A stretch of 64,000 nt of DNA from Parabacteroides sp. (GTDB taxonomy: Bacteria > Bacteroidota > Bacteroidia > Bacteroidales > Tannerellaceae). Shown one piece after another: positions 37,209-46,071 of this stretch. Position 1 is the first letter of the stretch, and every line of letters begins with the position of its first letter. The notes below the pieces were generated by a model. That model was not told the origin of the DNA and made no database searches. It worked only from the letters and a program-made list of their open reading frames with translations. The translations under genes were made by a program, and so were the position numbers. The stretch lies in NCBI GenBank assembly GCA_017481945.1, contig JAFUOJ010000006.1, positions 53,174 to 117,173 on the forward strand. The letters run 5' to 3'.

Positions 37209-39671
37209 CTATACAGGATCAACATCATAATGAACGATTAATTGTTTGAAAGGCAGATAACGTTGCATTTCGGCATGCACTTTTTCCAAAATATCCCGAA
37301 CAGGAGTAATTGCTGCTGCAATTTCTATTTTCAAAATAATCTTCCGAATATGAAGTGTCTGCACACGAGTTATAGGGGGAGTCACCGGACCTAATACTCG
37401 TTCTCCCAAACGTTTGCGTAAAGTCTCTGCATAAATTAGGGAAAGTTCTTGCAAAACAGAATCATTTCGACTACGCAAAACGATTACAATCAGCCGATAA
37501 TAAGGAGGATAACGAAACATGCTTCGCTCGCTTAGTTGCATGCGCACCATCTCTTTATAGGCAAAACGTCCTACCATTTGAATCAAAGGATGTTCCGGTT
37601 GTGAAGTCTGTAGCACAACTGTTCCCCGCTTATCTCGGCGTCCTGCCCGTCCGCTGACTTGTACCATCAACTGAAATGCTCGCTCATGTGCCCGAAAATC
37701 AGGAAAGTTCATCAGGTTATCTGCATTCAGAATGCCGACAACACTCACATTGCCAAAGTCTAATCCTTTCGACAACATTTGAGTGCCAATTAATATCTGC
37801 GTCTTTCCCTTTTCAAAATCTGCAATGATTCGTTCATACGCAGTGCGAGTACGTGCCGTATCAAAGTCCAAACGTTCAATTTTCACATTCGGGAAAAGAG
37901 AAGCGATCTCTTCTTCAACTTTCTCTGTTCCGAAACCCATCGGTCGAAGTTCTGCACTTTGACAATCCGGACATTGATAAGGCAATTGGATTTTATAGCC
38001 ACAATAATGACAAACCAATTCGTTTCTGGATTTATGGTAAGTCAAACTGACATCACAATTAACGCAATGCGGAACCCAGCCACAACTTTTACATTCTATT
38101 ACCGGAGCAAAACCACGTCTATTCTGAAAAAGAATCGCTTGTTCTCCCTTTGCCAATGCCTTTTGTATTTTTTCCACTAACAGAGGTGAAAACAAAGTAT
38201 CTTTCATTATTTTCTTTCGTTTCAACTCCTTAATATCAACAGAAAGAATTTCCGGCATTAAGCAATCTCCATAACGAGTCGTTAGTTCTACCAACCCATA
38301 TTTTCCGGTAGTCGCATTGAAATAAGAATCAATAGAAGGTGTTGCAGAACCTAACAACGTTTTTGCACCATGCATATTCGCTAAAACCAAAGCTGCATTC
38401 CGAGCATGATAACGTGGCGCCGGTTCTTGTTGCTTATAAGTAGTTTCATGTTCCTCGTCTACAATGATTAATCCTAAATCCTTGAACGGTAAGAACAGGG
38501 AAGAGCGAACTCCTAAAACTAACATGGGTTCGCTACTATGCAACAAGCGGTTCCAAACTTCCACTCGTTCGTTATCCGAAAACTTGGAATGATAAACCAA
38601 TAGTTTGTCACCGAAAAGTTTTGCTAATCTTTCCGTTATCTGAGTAGTTATAGCAATCTCAGGTAATAAATACAGGACTTGGCGTCCCTGCTTCAAAACA
38701 TCTTCAATCAAATGAATATAAATCTCTGTCTTTCCACTGGAAGTAATGCCATGCAACAAACAGACCTCCTTTTCTCGAAAAACATCATGTATCTTCCAAT
38801 AGGCTTTTTCCTGCGCAGGACTTAATGGATTGGGGGTTTGCAAACGACAGACAGGAACTTGTAAACGTCCGACCTCTTTTTCATAACTTTCCAAAACACC
38901 GCGTTTCAAAAGTCCATCCAAAATCGAAGGAGTAGAGCCACTACTTTCAAGTAATTCTTTCTTAGACAGCTCCCGAGATAGTACAGGATTTAAAGCATGA
39001 CTCAAATCTAAAAAGGTAATCAACAAAAGTTCCTGTTTCTTTGCTCGCTTTAATTCGTCGAAGACAACATGAAGCCTCTCTTCATTTTTATAAGAATCCG
39101 CAAGGCGAATAAATGTTTGCATTTTCGGAGTAAAGCCTCGTTTCAACTCCTCACTAACCTCTACAACTCCTTTTGCCATCAATGAAGCAATGACGGGAAC
39201 GACATTTCGTAATCCAGTCTTCTTTTCCAACTCAGAGACAGTCAGCTTTAAAACACCCGTAAAGGCATCCAATACCGTCTGTTCATTGGGGCGCAAAGGG
39301 ACATTTGCCTCAAAATCCTCTTTATAAATTACAGCCGTTTCACTTTCCAATTTTAAACCGGAAGGAAGCGCTGCTTTATAAACATCCCCTAACTTACAAA
39401 GATAATAGGAGGAAATCCATTGCCAGAAACGAAGTTGTGGGCGACGAAGTATCGGAGTTGCGTCTAAAAGTGCATAGATATCTTTTGTCTCATACGTACT
39501 CTCCGGCTGACGTTCGTGTACCTCCATCACAATCGCTGTGTAATAACGTTTTTTCCCAAAATGAACAATCACACGACAACCTACCGTTACCATTGGCTCC
39601 AAGTCCTCAGGTATTCGGTACGTATAGCTATTCTCTAACGGAAGCGGTAATATGACATCTGCGAACTTCAT
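37209..39671 (-). CDS. priA: Primosomal protein N', replication-restart helicase
   Basis: An 820-residue superfamily 2 DNA helicase that reloads the replisome at stalled forks. The N-terminal 3'-DNA-binding domain begins MKFADVILPLPLENSYTYRI. Walker A is GITSSGKTEIY near residue 310, the DEEH box is IIVDEEHETTYKQQEP, and the two zinc centres are CKSCGWVPHCVNC and CHYCGYKIQLPYQCPDC around residues 525-575. GTQMLSKGLDFGNV and SGRAGRRDKRG are the helicase motifs V and VI. The preceding gene on this strand ends with its own terminator, so priA is probably transcribed alone. Confidence 0.95.
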   Translation of the reverse strand: MKFADVILPLPLENSYTYRIPEDLEPMVTVGCRVIVHFGKKRYYTAIVMEVHERQPESTYETKDIYALLDATPILRRPQLRFWQWISSYYLCKLGDVYKAALPSGLKLESETAVIYKEDFEANVPLRPNEQTVLDAFTGVLKLTVSELEKKTGLRNVVPVIASLMAKGVVEVSEELKRGFTPKMQTFIRLADSYKNEERLHVVFDELKRAKKQELLLITFLDLSHALNPVLSRELSKKELLESSGSTPSILDGLLKRGVLESYEKEVGRLQVPVCRLQTPNPLSPAQEKAYWKIHDVFREKEVCLLHGITSSGKTEIYIHLIEDVLKQGRQVLYLLPEIAITTQITERLAKLFGDKLLVYHSKFSDNERVEVWNRLLHSSEPMLVLGVRSSLFLPFKDLGLIIVDEEHETTYKQQEPAPRYHARNAALVLANMHGAKTLLGSATPSIDSYFNATTGKYGLVELTTRYGDCLMPEILSVDIKELKRKKIMKDTLFSPLLVEKIQKALAKGEQAILFQNRRGFAPVIECKSCGWVPHCVNCDVSLTYHKSRNELVCHYCGYKIQLPYQCPDCQSAELRPMGFGTEKVEEEIASLFPNVKIERLDFDTARTRTAYERIIADFEKGKTQILIGTQMLSKGLDFGNVSVVGILNADNLMNFPDFRAHERAFQLMVQVSGRAGRRDKRGTVVLQTSQPEHPLIQMVGRFAYKEMVRMQLSERSMFRYPPYYRLIVIVLRSRNDSVLQELSLIYAETLRKRLGERVLGPVTPPITRVQTLHIRKIILKIEIAAAITPVRDILEKVHAEMQRYLPFKQLIVHYDVDPV

Positions 39672-39721
39672 TCTTTTTACTTTACAAGGATTGCTCTTTT
39701 AACGTCGCCAAAAATAACAAA

Positions 39722-39750
39722 AAAGGCCGGACTTATAAAGTCCAGCCTTT
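39722..39750 (-). terminator. Terminator of the outer-membrane barrel gene
   Basis: A 13-bp stem (39722-39734 with 39738-39750); its only imperfect pair is a G-U wobble in the minus-strand transcript, which fits termination of the gene ending at 39782. Confidence 0.8.
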
Positions 39751-39781
39751 GTTTATCTCAGTATGTTTCTTTTCAACACTC

Positions 39782-40372
39782 TTAAAAAAGGATTGCGGCA
39801 GTAACTGACCATCCCCGATTCTTTGTTGTTAAATTATAATCCTCTGCGCTATAATTATCACTTAATCCCAGACAATAATTAAAACCAACTTGCAAATGCT
39901 TAACTAATTCCACGCCTGCTCCAAAATTTAGTCCGGCACTGAAACTTTTTGCCTTTACTTGTCCAACTATACTTTCCGGCACTTCCCAGAACTTATCTCC
40001 TCCAACCCGAAAACTGGCATAAGGGCCTGCTGCTAAATAAGCTTTTACCAAAGGAATCCCAAACTTCCATTTCAAATTCACTGGAATATCGATATAATCC
40101 GTTTTTACTTCAGTATTTTCAATATCCGACTTCACATCCATTCCTTTTTGAGAATAGAGAATTGCAGCGTCTATCCCTACTCCTACTAATGGGATTGTTG
40201 TTTCAAACATGGGTCCAATTTGGAAACCGGTTACATTGTCGGCTTTCAACAGATCAGAATTCAAATGAACAGAAGAGATATTCACTCCTCCCTTTATACC
40301 AAAACGCAGTTGAGACTTTGCGGGCAATACCACACAAATCATCAAGAATACTAATCCTATAAATTTCTTCAT
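39782..40372 (-). CDS. Small outer-membrane beta-barrel protein (PorT/OmpA-like fold)
   Basis: 196 residues from the ATG at 40372 (upstream frame uses TTG). The signal peptide MKKFIGLVFLMICVVLPAKS is followed by alternating beta-strand sequence typical of the eight-stranded outer-membrane barrels common in Bacteroidota (LRFGIKGGVNISSV, IDIPVNLKWKFG, AYLAAGPYASFRVG, SAGLNFGAGVEL, FNYCLGLSDNYS) and the aromatic C-terminus AAILF. Function unknown; such porin-family proteins are often structural or poorly defined. It is monocistronic, with its own terminator. Confidence 0.85.
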   Translation of the reverse strand: MKKFIGLVFLMICVVLPAKSQLRFGIKGGVNISSVHLNSDLLKADNVTGFQIGPMFETTIPLVGVGIDAAILYSQKGMDVKSDIENTEVKTDYIDIPVNLKWKFGIPLVKAYLAAGPYASFRVGGDKFWEVPESIVGQVKAKSFSAGLNFGAGVELVKHLQVGFNYCLGLSDNYSAEDYNLTTKNRGWSVTAAILF

Positions 40373-40464
40373 CTTATTTCCTTTATTAATCAATACGACA
40401 TACAAATAAACAGACTTTTCTTTTTATAAACAAAAAAAGGCATTAAAGAGTTGTCCATTCATTG

Positions 40465-41289
40465 TTATAAATTATTCCCCTTTCGATAAAAATCGATCGT
40501 ATCTTTGACAGAACCATGTATCAATAATAAATGATGAGCCTGCTCATAATCAATTCCTAATTCCTCTGCAATCATTCGGGTTCCTCTATCTATTAACTTC
40601 TGATTCGTCAATTGCATATTGACCATCCGGTTTCCTTTTATTCGTCCTAATTGAATCATAATTGAAGTTGAAATCATATTCAGGATCATTTTTTGTCCTG
40701 TGCCAGACTTCATACGGGAACTCCCTGTAATAAATTCAGGACCAACTATCATCTCAATGGCGACATCAGCTACCTGAGACATCGGAGAATCAGGATTACT
40801 GGATATAGAAGCTGTTAACAATCCATGAATACGAGCCTGACGCAAAGCCCCTATTACATAAGGAGTCGTACCGGAAGCTGCTATTCCAATCACTGTATCT
40901 AAATGATTTACATGATGTTTTTGCAGATCCAACCATCCCTGTTCCTCATCATCTTCTGCATTTTCTACTGGATTTCGAAGAGCTTTATCTCCGCCAGCGA
41001 TTAATCCTATAACCCAAGTTGAAGGCATTCCAAACGTAGGAGGTATTTCTGAAGCGTCTAAAACTCCCAAACGACCGCTTGTCCCTGCACCTAAATAAAA
41101 GACTCTTCCTCCCTCTTTCATACGAGGAACGATTTGTAAAACCAGCTTTTCTATCTGGGGAATCGCTTTTTGAACAGCTAAGGCTACTTTTTGGTCTTCA
41201 GCATTAATAGCTTCTAATAATTCTCGAACAGACTTTTGTTCTAAATCGCTATAAAGGGAATCTTGCTCCGTTATCTTTATGAATGACAT
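40465..41289 (-). CDS. murQ: N-acetylmuramic acid 6-phosphate etherase
   Basis: A 274-residue SIS-fold lyase that removes the lactyl ether from MurNAc-6-phosphate to give GlcNAc-6-phosphate and lactate. The family signature YLGAGTSGRLGVLDASEIPP begins near residue 65, followed by GLIAGGDKALRNPVENAEDD, GIAASGTTPYVIGAL and ITGSSRMKSGTGQKMILNMIS. It is about 25 residues shorter than E. coli MurQ. It is the last of the MurNAc genes on this strand. A -7 box at 41313 suggests it can also be transcribed from its own promoter. Confidence 0.95.
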   Translation of the reverse strand: MSFIKITEQDSLYSDLEQKSVRELLEAINAEDQKVALAVQKAIPQIEKLVLQIVPRMKEGGRVFYLGAGTSGRLGVLDASEIPPTFGMPSTWVIGLIAGGDKALRNPVENAEDDEEQGWLDLQKHHVNHLDTVIGIAASGTTPYVIGALRQARIHGLLTASISSNPDSPMSQVADVAIEMIVGPEFITGSSRMKSGTGQKMILNMISTSIMIQLGRIKGNRMVNMQLTNQKLIDRGTRMIAEELGIDYEQAHHLLLIHGSVKDTIDFYRKGNNL

Positions 41290-41312
41290 ATTTCATTGTA
41301 ATTATCGGGAAA

Positions 41313-41320
41313 CAAAAATA
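41313..41320 (-). promoter_or_regulatory. Possible -7 box of murQ
   Basis: TATTTTTG on the minus strand in the 90-bp gap before murQ; no correctly spaced -33 TTG is seen. Confidence 0.35.
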
Positions 41321-41379
41321 CAATAAATCAGTCAATCTGTCTCTATGAAGCAAGATTTCCCTTATAAAAATAGCTCTTT

Positions 41380-42501
41380 TTAAAGAGTAGTAAATTTCAA
41401 ACAAACGGGCTTATTCCGATAAATCGTATTACCCGTATCTTTCAACAATCCACTTTTCTGGTCAATCTTAAATACATGAACTAAATGACTATCTCGGCAA
41501 GCACACAATAAGAACTTACCATTAGGAGTAATCACAAAGTTACGCGGATGAACTCCTGTCGGCTGATATCCTACCTTTGTTAATAATCCATTGGCTTGAT
41601 TAATCGCAAAGATAGCAATACCATCTCCCTTCAACCGATTAGATGCATAAAGGAAACGACCGTCTGGAGAAACATGAATATCTGCACTACCGGCAGCCCG
41701 TAAGGAATCAGCCTCAATAAACTGAACAGGGGTTAAGTTACCGGCTTCATAATTTAAAACGGCAACTCTTCCGGAGAGTTCACTCAGTAAATACAACCAT
41801 TTGCCATTCGGATGAAACTCCGCATGGCGAGGGCCTTCTCCTGTTGGCAAAGTAAAATAGGCAGGAGTACCCTCTTTCAGATGAAGTTTCTTGCCAGAAG
41901 AGACCAATTCATACTTATAAATACGGTCCGAACCTAAGTCATTGGCAAAAAGATACTGCTCATCCGGAGAGGTATAAATGCAATGTAAATGGGGTGCCTC
42001 CTGGCGAACAGAGCCTGAGGTTCCTCCTTCATAAACATATACTTTAGCCGGTTGCAAAGAACCATCTGCAGATAGAGGGAAAGTACTAATACTTCCCCCG
42101 TTATAATTGGCTGTCACCGCTAACCGTTGTTGTGAGTCTATCCATATATGACAAGGGGCACTACCCTCTGTCTTTTGTTCATTTAACAAAGAAAGTTCTC
42201 CTGTTTTTTTATCGAAGGTATAGGCACATACCTTTGCATGAGGTACGGCCGTTTCACTTACCGAATAAACAAGTTCTCCCTCTTTCCCAAAAGCTTGATA
42301 GGAGGGCTCCGCAATCCCTGTATATTCTTTCACTAAAGAAGCTGTTCCCTCATCTGTATCGAAACGATACAAACCGATTCCCGGATCCGTTGCTTCTGCA
42401 TAAGAACCGATAAACAGATACAATTCATTTTTTTCCTGTGTCATACAAGAGGTAGAAAGCAGACCTAAGAGTCCAATGCATATATTTGTTAGCTTTGACA
42501 T
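41380..42501 (-). CDS. Lactonase-family seven-bladed beta-propeller lipoprotein
   Basis: A 373-residue protein of the 6-phosphogluconolactonase-like YkgB/Pgl propeller family. A lipoprotein signal ends at Cys19 (GLLSTSCMTQ), so it is outside the cytoplasm. Propeller repeats are visible (PHLHCIYTSPDEQYLFANDL, EGPRHAEFHPNGKWLYLL, ADIHVSPDGRFLYASNR, HPRNFVITPNGKFLL). Cytoplasmic Pgl opens 6-phosphogluconolactone, but an exported lipoprotein must have another substrate. It lies 25 bp downstream of the esterase gene and 90 bp upstream of murQ. Its link to MurNAc use is suggested only by position. Confidence 0.82.
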   Translation of the reverse strand: MSKLTNICIGLLGLLSTSCMTQEKNELYLFIGSYAEATDPGIGLYRFDTDEGTASLVKEYTGIAEPSYQAFGKEGELVYSVSETAVPHAKVCAYTFDKKTGELSLLNEQKTEGSAPCHIWIDSQQRLAVTANYNGGSISTFPLSADGSLQPAKVYVYEGGTSGSVRQEAPHLHCIYTSPDEQYLFANDLGSDRIYKYELVSSGKKLHLKEGTPAYFTLPTGEGPRHAEFHPNGKWLYLLSELSGRVAVLNYEAGNLTPVQFIEADSLRAAGSADIHVSPDGRFLYASNRLKGDGIAIFAINQANGLLTKVGYQPTGVHPRNFVITPNGKFLLCACRDSHLVHVFKIDQKSGLLKDTGNTIYRNKPVCLKFTTL

Positions 42502-42526
42502 AGATTAACCAAGCAATAAACAATGA

Positions 42527-43807
42527 TTACTTACCACATTTATTTCTCAACCAAGCATGACGTTCCTGTTGTTGCTCAGGATAAGTCCAATGGTGAGTTT
42601 CCAAATAAAGATGTAACTCCTTCTGTCCCGGTATTACATTGTAAGCAGAATACATAGAAGTAGGAGGACAGGTCATATCGTTATAGCCCCAACTATACCA
42701 TCCCTGCACTTTAACACGTCGAGCAAAGTTTACTACATCAAAATAAGCCAAGGTCTCAACTTCGTTCACACCCGGTTTCTCATTACGGAAATAGTGTGGC
42801 CAACCACCTGCACGATTATGTAAATAACCGGTATGATCGCAAAGAGCTGGATACAACGCCGCCAAGAACTTAACACGAGAATCTAATGCCGCCGTCACAA
42901 TAGATAAAGCACCGCCTTGACTTCCTCCCGTTACTCCTAATGTCTGACCATCAAACTCAGGTAAAGAATAGATGAAGTCAATAGCACGCACACAGCCTAA
43001 ATAGACCCGTTTATAATAATGTCTATCTCTATCGTTCATATTGATACGATTATAAGAGGCCAATGCTCCATTTGACAAGTTAGAATAAGTTTCTTTAGGA
43101 AGGTCAAACGCAATACCATGAATACCTATCTGCAAAGTAATAATATCATCTCCTAAATCAAACGGCACGTGCGCATAAATACCGGCACCTGGGACTTGTA
43201 AAACAGCTGGGTATTTACCCGGTTTCTTCGGAACAATCAACATTCCATACACGCGTGAACCTCGACGTTCGTTCTGAAAGTTTACTTGATATACATTTTT
43301 AGTAGATGTACACTTCTCTGGTAATAATTCCATGATCGGGTCTAACGGTTGTTCATGTGCACTTTTTACTGCCTTTGACCAAAATTCATCAAAGTCTTTT
43401 GGGTCTGCGACTGTCGGTTGAATCTTATCCTCATCAATTGCAACAGTTGCCAACTCCTCATAAGTACGTCCATTTACTTTTGCTTTCACCTTACAACGTA
43501 AAAAACCAGGAACCTTCATAGAGGCTTTCAATGTCATTTTACCCTCTTTCAGTACAACATCTTTCTTTACTTCCGTTGGAAAATATTCCGGACCTAGCTC
43601 ATAATCAACAACTACATTCTTCAACAAATTTCCATATTGAAGAACCTGTACGGTAAACTTTACCGGGTCATTCACACTATACTTCCAGTCGTCTCGGTCA
43701 GGAGAGACTATTACATGAACTAACTTCTGCGCAGGTTGTGCCAGCACAGATGTACTATTAGCGATACAAACCAAAAGTACACACAATAAAAACAAAGACT
43801 TTCTCAT
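42527..43807 (-). CDS. Secreted acetyl-xylan-esterase-like (CE7/DLH fold) hydrolase
   Basis: About 426 residues from the ATG at 43807, which gives a clean signal peptide (MRKSLFLLCVLLVCIANSTSVLAQ); the longer frame adds an implausible basic segment. An N-terminal beta-sandwich (about 25-130) precedes an alpha/beta-hydrolase domain. The nucleophile Ser is in TGGSQGGALS, the acid Asp in WGYNDMTCPPTSMY and the His in LETHHWTYP, the CE7 pattern. It should remove acetyl or other acyl groups from sugars in the periplasm. It has its own consensus promoter and is followed by the lactonase-like lipoprotein. Confidence 0.85.
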   Translation of the reverse strand: MRKSLFLLCVLLVCIANSTSVLAQPAQKLVHVIVSPDRDDWKYSVNDPVKFTVQVLQYGNLLKNVVVDYELGPEYFPTEVKKDVVLKEGKMTLKASMKVPGFLRCKVKAKVNGRTYEELATVAIDEDKIQPTVADPKDFDEFWSKAVKSAHEQPLDPIMELLPEKCTSTKNVYQVNFQNERRGSRVYGMLIVPKKPGKYPAVLQVPGAGIYAHVPFDLGDDIITLQIGIHGIAFDLPKETYSNLSNGALASYNRINMNDRDRHYYKRVYLGCVRAIDFIYSLPEFDGQTLGVTGGSQGGALSIVTAALDSRVKFLAALYPALCDHTGYLHNRAGGWPHYFRNEKPGVNEVETLAYFDVVNFARRVKVQGWYSWGYNDMTCPPTSMYSAYNVIPGQKELHLYLETHHWTYPEQQQERHAWLRNKCGK

Positions 43808-43834
43808 GATATAATAATTAAATGATCTTTTAGG

Positions 43835-43865
43835 CAAATATAACCGATGATTTCTATAGAGACAA
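43835..43865 (-). promoter_or_regulatory. Promoter of the esterase/lactonase unit
   Basis: On the minus strand TTG (43863-43865), a 20-bp spacer and TATATTTG (43835-43842), 28 bp before the esterase ATG at 43807. Confidence 0.55.
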
Positions 43866-43906
43866 GTCAAACGGCAATTTCATTTTCTCTTTCTCTTAAA
43901 ATAGTC

Positions 43907-44764
43907 TTATTCAAAAGTTGACGTATGATAAGCAATCAGTCCTGCTAACGGACTTTGAGAAATAGTTCCTATGCGAATATTCAATGCCTTTACTACTGTT
44001 CTTAACAAGTCTTGATAATGCCAAGCGATTGAGCCAACCAAATGAACAGGATACTTTTCATACTCATATTGCATGACATTGCGAACAAAGAAACTATGGA
44101 AACATTCACTGACCAATTTATAGATAGTAGGTTCCTCTATATGTTTCAAAAGGAAAGGAGAAAAACTTGCTAAAAAACGATTAGGGAAGGGTTGCTTATA
44201 AACCTTATCTAATATTATAGCCGGAGTCAATTTATATTCTTCAAAAAATGCCTTTCGTAGCATATCGGGTAGTTGATTTTTTAAGACATCGCCAACCAAC
44301 AATTTACCTAAAACTGCCCCACTTCCTTCATCTCCTAATATAAAACCTAACGGAGAAACTTGTTTGATAATCTCTTTTCCATCATATTGACAAGAGTTTT
44401 CTCCTGTACCTAAAATACAAGCAATCCCCGGTTGATATTGACATAACGAACGGACAGCTGCCCATAAATCACTTCGAATCTCAACCGAAACCGACAAGTA
44501 TCGACATATTGCCCGCTCTACAATCGCATTCTTTTCAGGGAAAGCACAGCCTGCTCCATAAAAATAAACCTTACTAATCGCTGGTTGATAAGGTTGAATC
44601 ATTGGGATTAAAGAGCTACCTATCTCCTTTGTAATCTCCTCTTCCGTCTGAAAAAAGGGATTTATACCTGCAGTCTTCACTTGAGAAACCACTTGCTTAC
44701 CAGAAAGAACACACCAGTCTGTTTTAGTAGAACCACTATCCGCAATTAATATCATCTTTTTCAT
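43907..44764 (-). CDS. murK: BadF/BcrA-family amino-sugar kinase, MurK-like
   Basis: A 285-residue ASKHA-fold kinase. The phosphate-1 motif IADSGSTKTDWCV is at residues 7-19, the phosphate-2 and adenosine motifs are ACILGTGENSCQYDG and LGDEGSGAVLGK, and the size agrees with the N-acetylglucosamine kinase-like group. In Tannerella forsythia the equivalent gene, next to a permease and murQ, encodes MurK, which phosphorylates MurNAc (and GlcNAc) at O6. Here it follows the MurT-like permease by 12 bp and murQ lies 2.6 kb downstream on the same strand. It supplies the MurQ substrate. Confidence 0.85.
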   Translation of the reverse strand: MKKMILIADSGSTKTDWCVLSGKQVVSQVKTAGINPFFQTEEEITKEIGSSLIPMIQPYQPAISKVYFYGAGCAFPEKNAIVERAICRYLSVSVEIRSDLWAAVRSLCQYQPGIACILGTGENSCQYDGKEIIKQVSPLGFILGDEGSGAVLGKLLVGDVLKNQLPDMLRKAFFEEYKLTPAIILDKVYKQPFPNRFLASFSPFLLKHIEEPTIYKLVSECFHSFFVRNVMQYEYEKYPVHLVGSIAWHYQDLLRTVVKALNIRIGTISQSPLAGLIAYHTSTFE

Positions 44765-44776
44765 ACACTCTTTTCT

Positions 44777-46066
44777 TTACCTTTTCTTCTTACCAAACTC
44801 CGGATCTATTTTTAGGAGAGCTGTCACCAATAACGTAACCAAACAACAACCCATTACCCACCAAAAAAAGTTTACATACCCCATTTGTTCTTGTAACCAA
44901 CCAGCAGCCATACCTGGCAACATCAAACCTAATGCCATAAAAGCTGTACAAATTGCATAATGAGCTGTTTTATGTTCTCCATCTGAGTAATAGATTAAAT
45001 ACAACATATAGGCAGTAAAGCCAAACCCATACCCAAATTGCTCAACAAAGACACACGTATTGATAATCCACAAATTATCCGGCTGTACACTACTCAAATA
45101 GATAAACACAGCATCCGGCAAAGAAATAGCCAACGCCATTGGCCAAATCCATCTCTTTAAGCCCCCTGAAGAGGCAGCAATCCCCCCCAATATTCCTCCT
45201 AATGTCAGACCAATCGTACCAACTGTACCATAAACTAAGCCTATTTCAGCAGTAGAAAGTCCTAAACCTCCTACCTCTTTTGAATCCACTAAAAAAGGAG
45301 TAACTAACTTCGTTAATTGTGCTTCAGGGAAACGATAAAGAAGCATAAAGAGAATAGCAACTACAGCTTGTTTCTTTTTAAAGAATGAAATAAAAGTACC
45401 CAAAAACTCCTTTATGATAGTTTTAGGAGTTACAGCAGAAGAGGCTTTATCCTCCTTAGGTAAGGGGAGTACAAAACGATGATACAAAAACAAAGCAACA
45501 AACAAGCCGGCCAATATAAAGAAAGTAATAGACCAAGCCAGCGGAATATTTCCTGTGGTATCCTCTAAGAAGCCTGCAAACATTACCAACAGCCCTTGCC
45601 CCGCAATAATCGCTAACCGATAAAAGGTACTACGGATACCAACAAAGAAAGCTTGATCATGCGAATCTAATCCTAACATATAAAAACCATCGGCCGCTAT
45701 GTCATGAGTTGCCGAACTAAATGCTAACAACCAAAACACCGCCAATGAGGCTTGAAAGAAAAAAGTCGTAGGAATTGTAAAAGCAATCCCTGCCAATCCT
45801 GCACCAATAAGTAACTGCATAGTTACTACCCACCATCGTTTCGTCTTCAACAAATCAACAAATGGGCTCCAAAAGGGCTTAATCACCCAAGGAAGATTCA
45901 ACCAACTAGTGTAAAGAGCTATATCTGTATTAGAAATACCTAACCGTTTATACATCAAAACAGAGATAATCATTACAGCTACATACGGGATTCCTTGTGC
46001 AAAATACAAAGAAGGAACCCAAAACCAAGGGGAACGTTTATTAGACAAAGGCTTATCTGACATCAT
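44777..46066 (-). CDS. murT: AmpG-family MFS permease, MurT-like
   Basis: A 429-residue transporter with about 12 transmembrane helices. PAT/AmpG hallmarks are present: PSLYFAQGIPYVAVMIISVL at the start, LNLPWVIKPFWSPFVD in loop 2-3 and FSSATHDIAADGFYMLGL in TM4. It is 5 bp downstream of the DUF4922 gene and 12 bp upstream of the MurK-like kinase. In Tannerella forsythia the permease in this position, MurT, imports free MurNAc. The substrate here is inferred from that gene order; muropeptides are the alternative. Confidence 0.85.
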   Translation of the reverse strand: MMSDKPLSNKRSPWFWVPSLYFAQGIPYVAVMIISVLMYKRLGISNTDIALYTSWLNLPWVIKPFWSPFVDLLKTKRWWVVTMQLLIGAGLAGIAFTIPTTFFFQASLAVFWLLAFSSATHDIAADGFYMLGLDSHDQAFFVGIRSTFYRLAIIAGQGLLVMFAGFLEDTTGNIPLAWSITFFILAGLFVALFLYHRFVLPLPKEDKASSAVTPKTIIKEFLGTFISFFKKKQAVVAILFMLLYRFPEAQLTKLVTPFLVDSKEVGGLGLSTAEIGLVYGTVGTIGLTLGGILGGIAASSGGLKRWIWPMALAISLPDAVFIYLSSVQPDNLWIINTCVFVEQFGYGFGFTAYMLYLIYYSDGEHKTAHYAICTAFMALGLMLPGMAAGWLQEQMGYVNFFWWVMGCCLVTLLVTALLKIDPEFGKKKR

Positions 46067-46071
46067 ATCTT

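Noticed and set aside
42527-43870. Longer start for the esterase at 43870
   Set aside because: The ATG at 43807 gives a clean signal peptide, and the promoter -7 box at 43835-43842 lies inside the longer frame.
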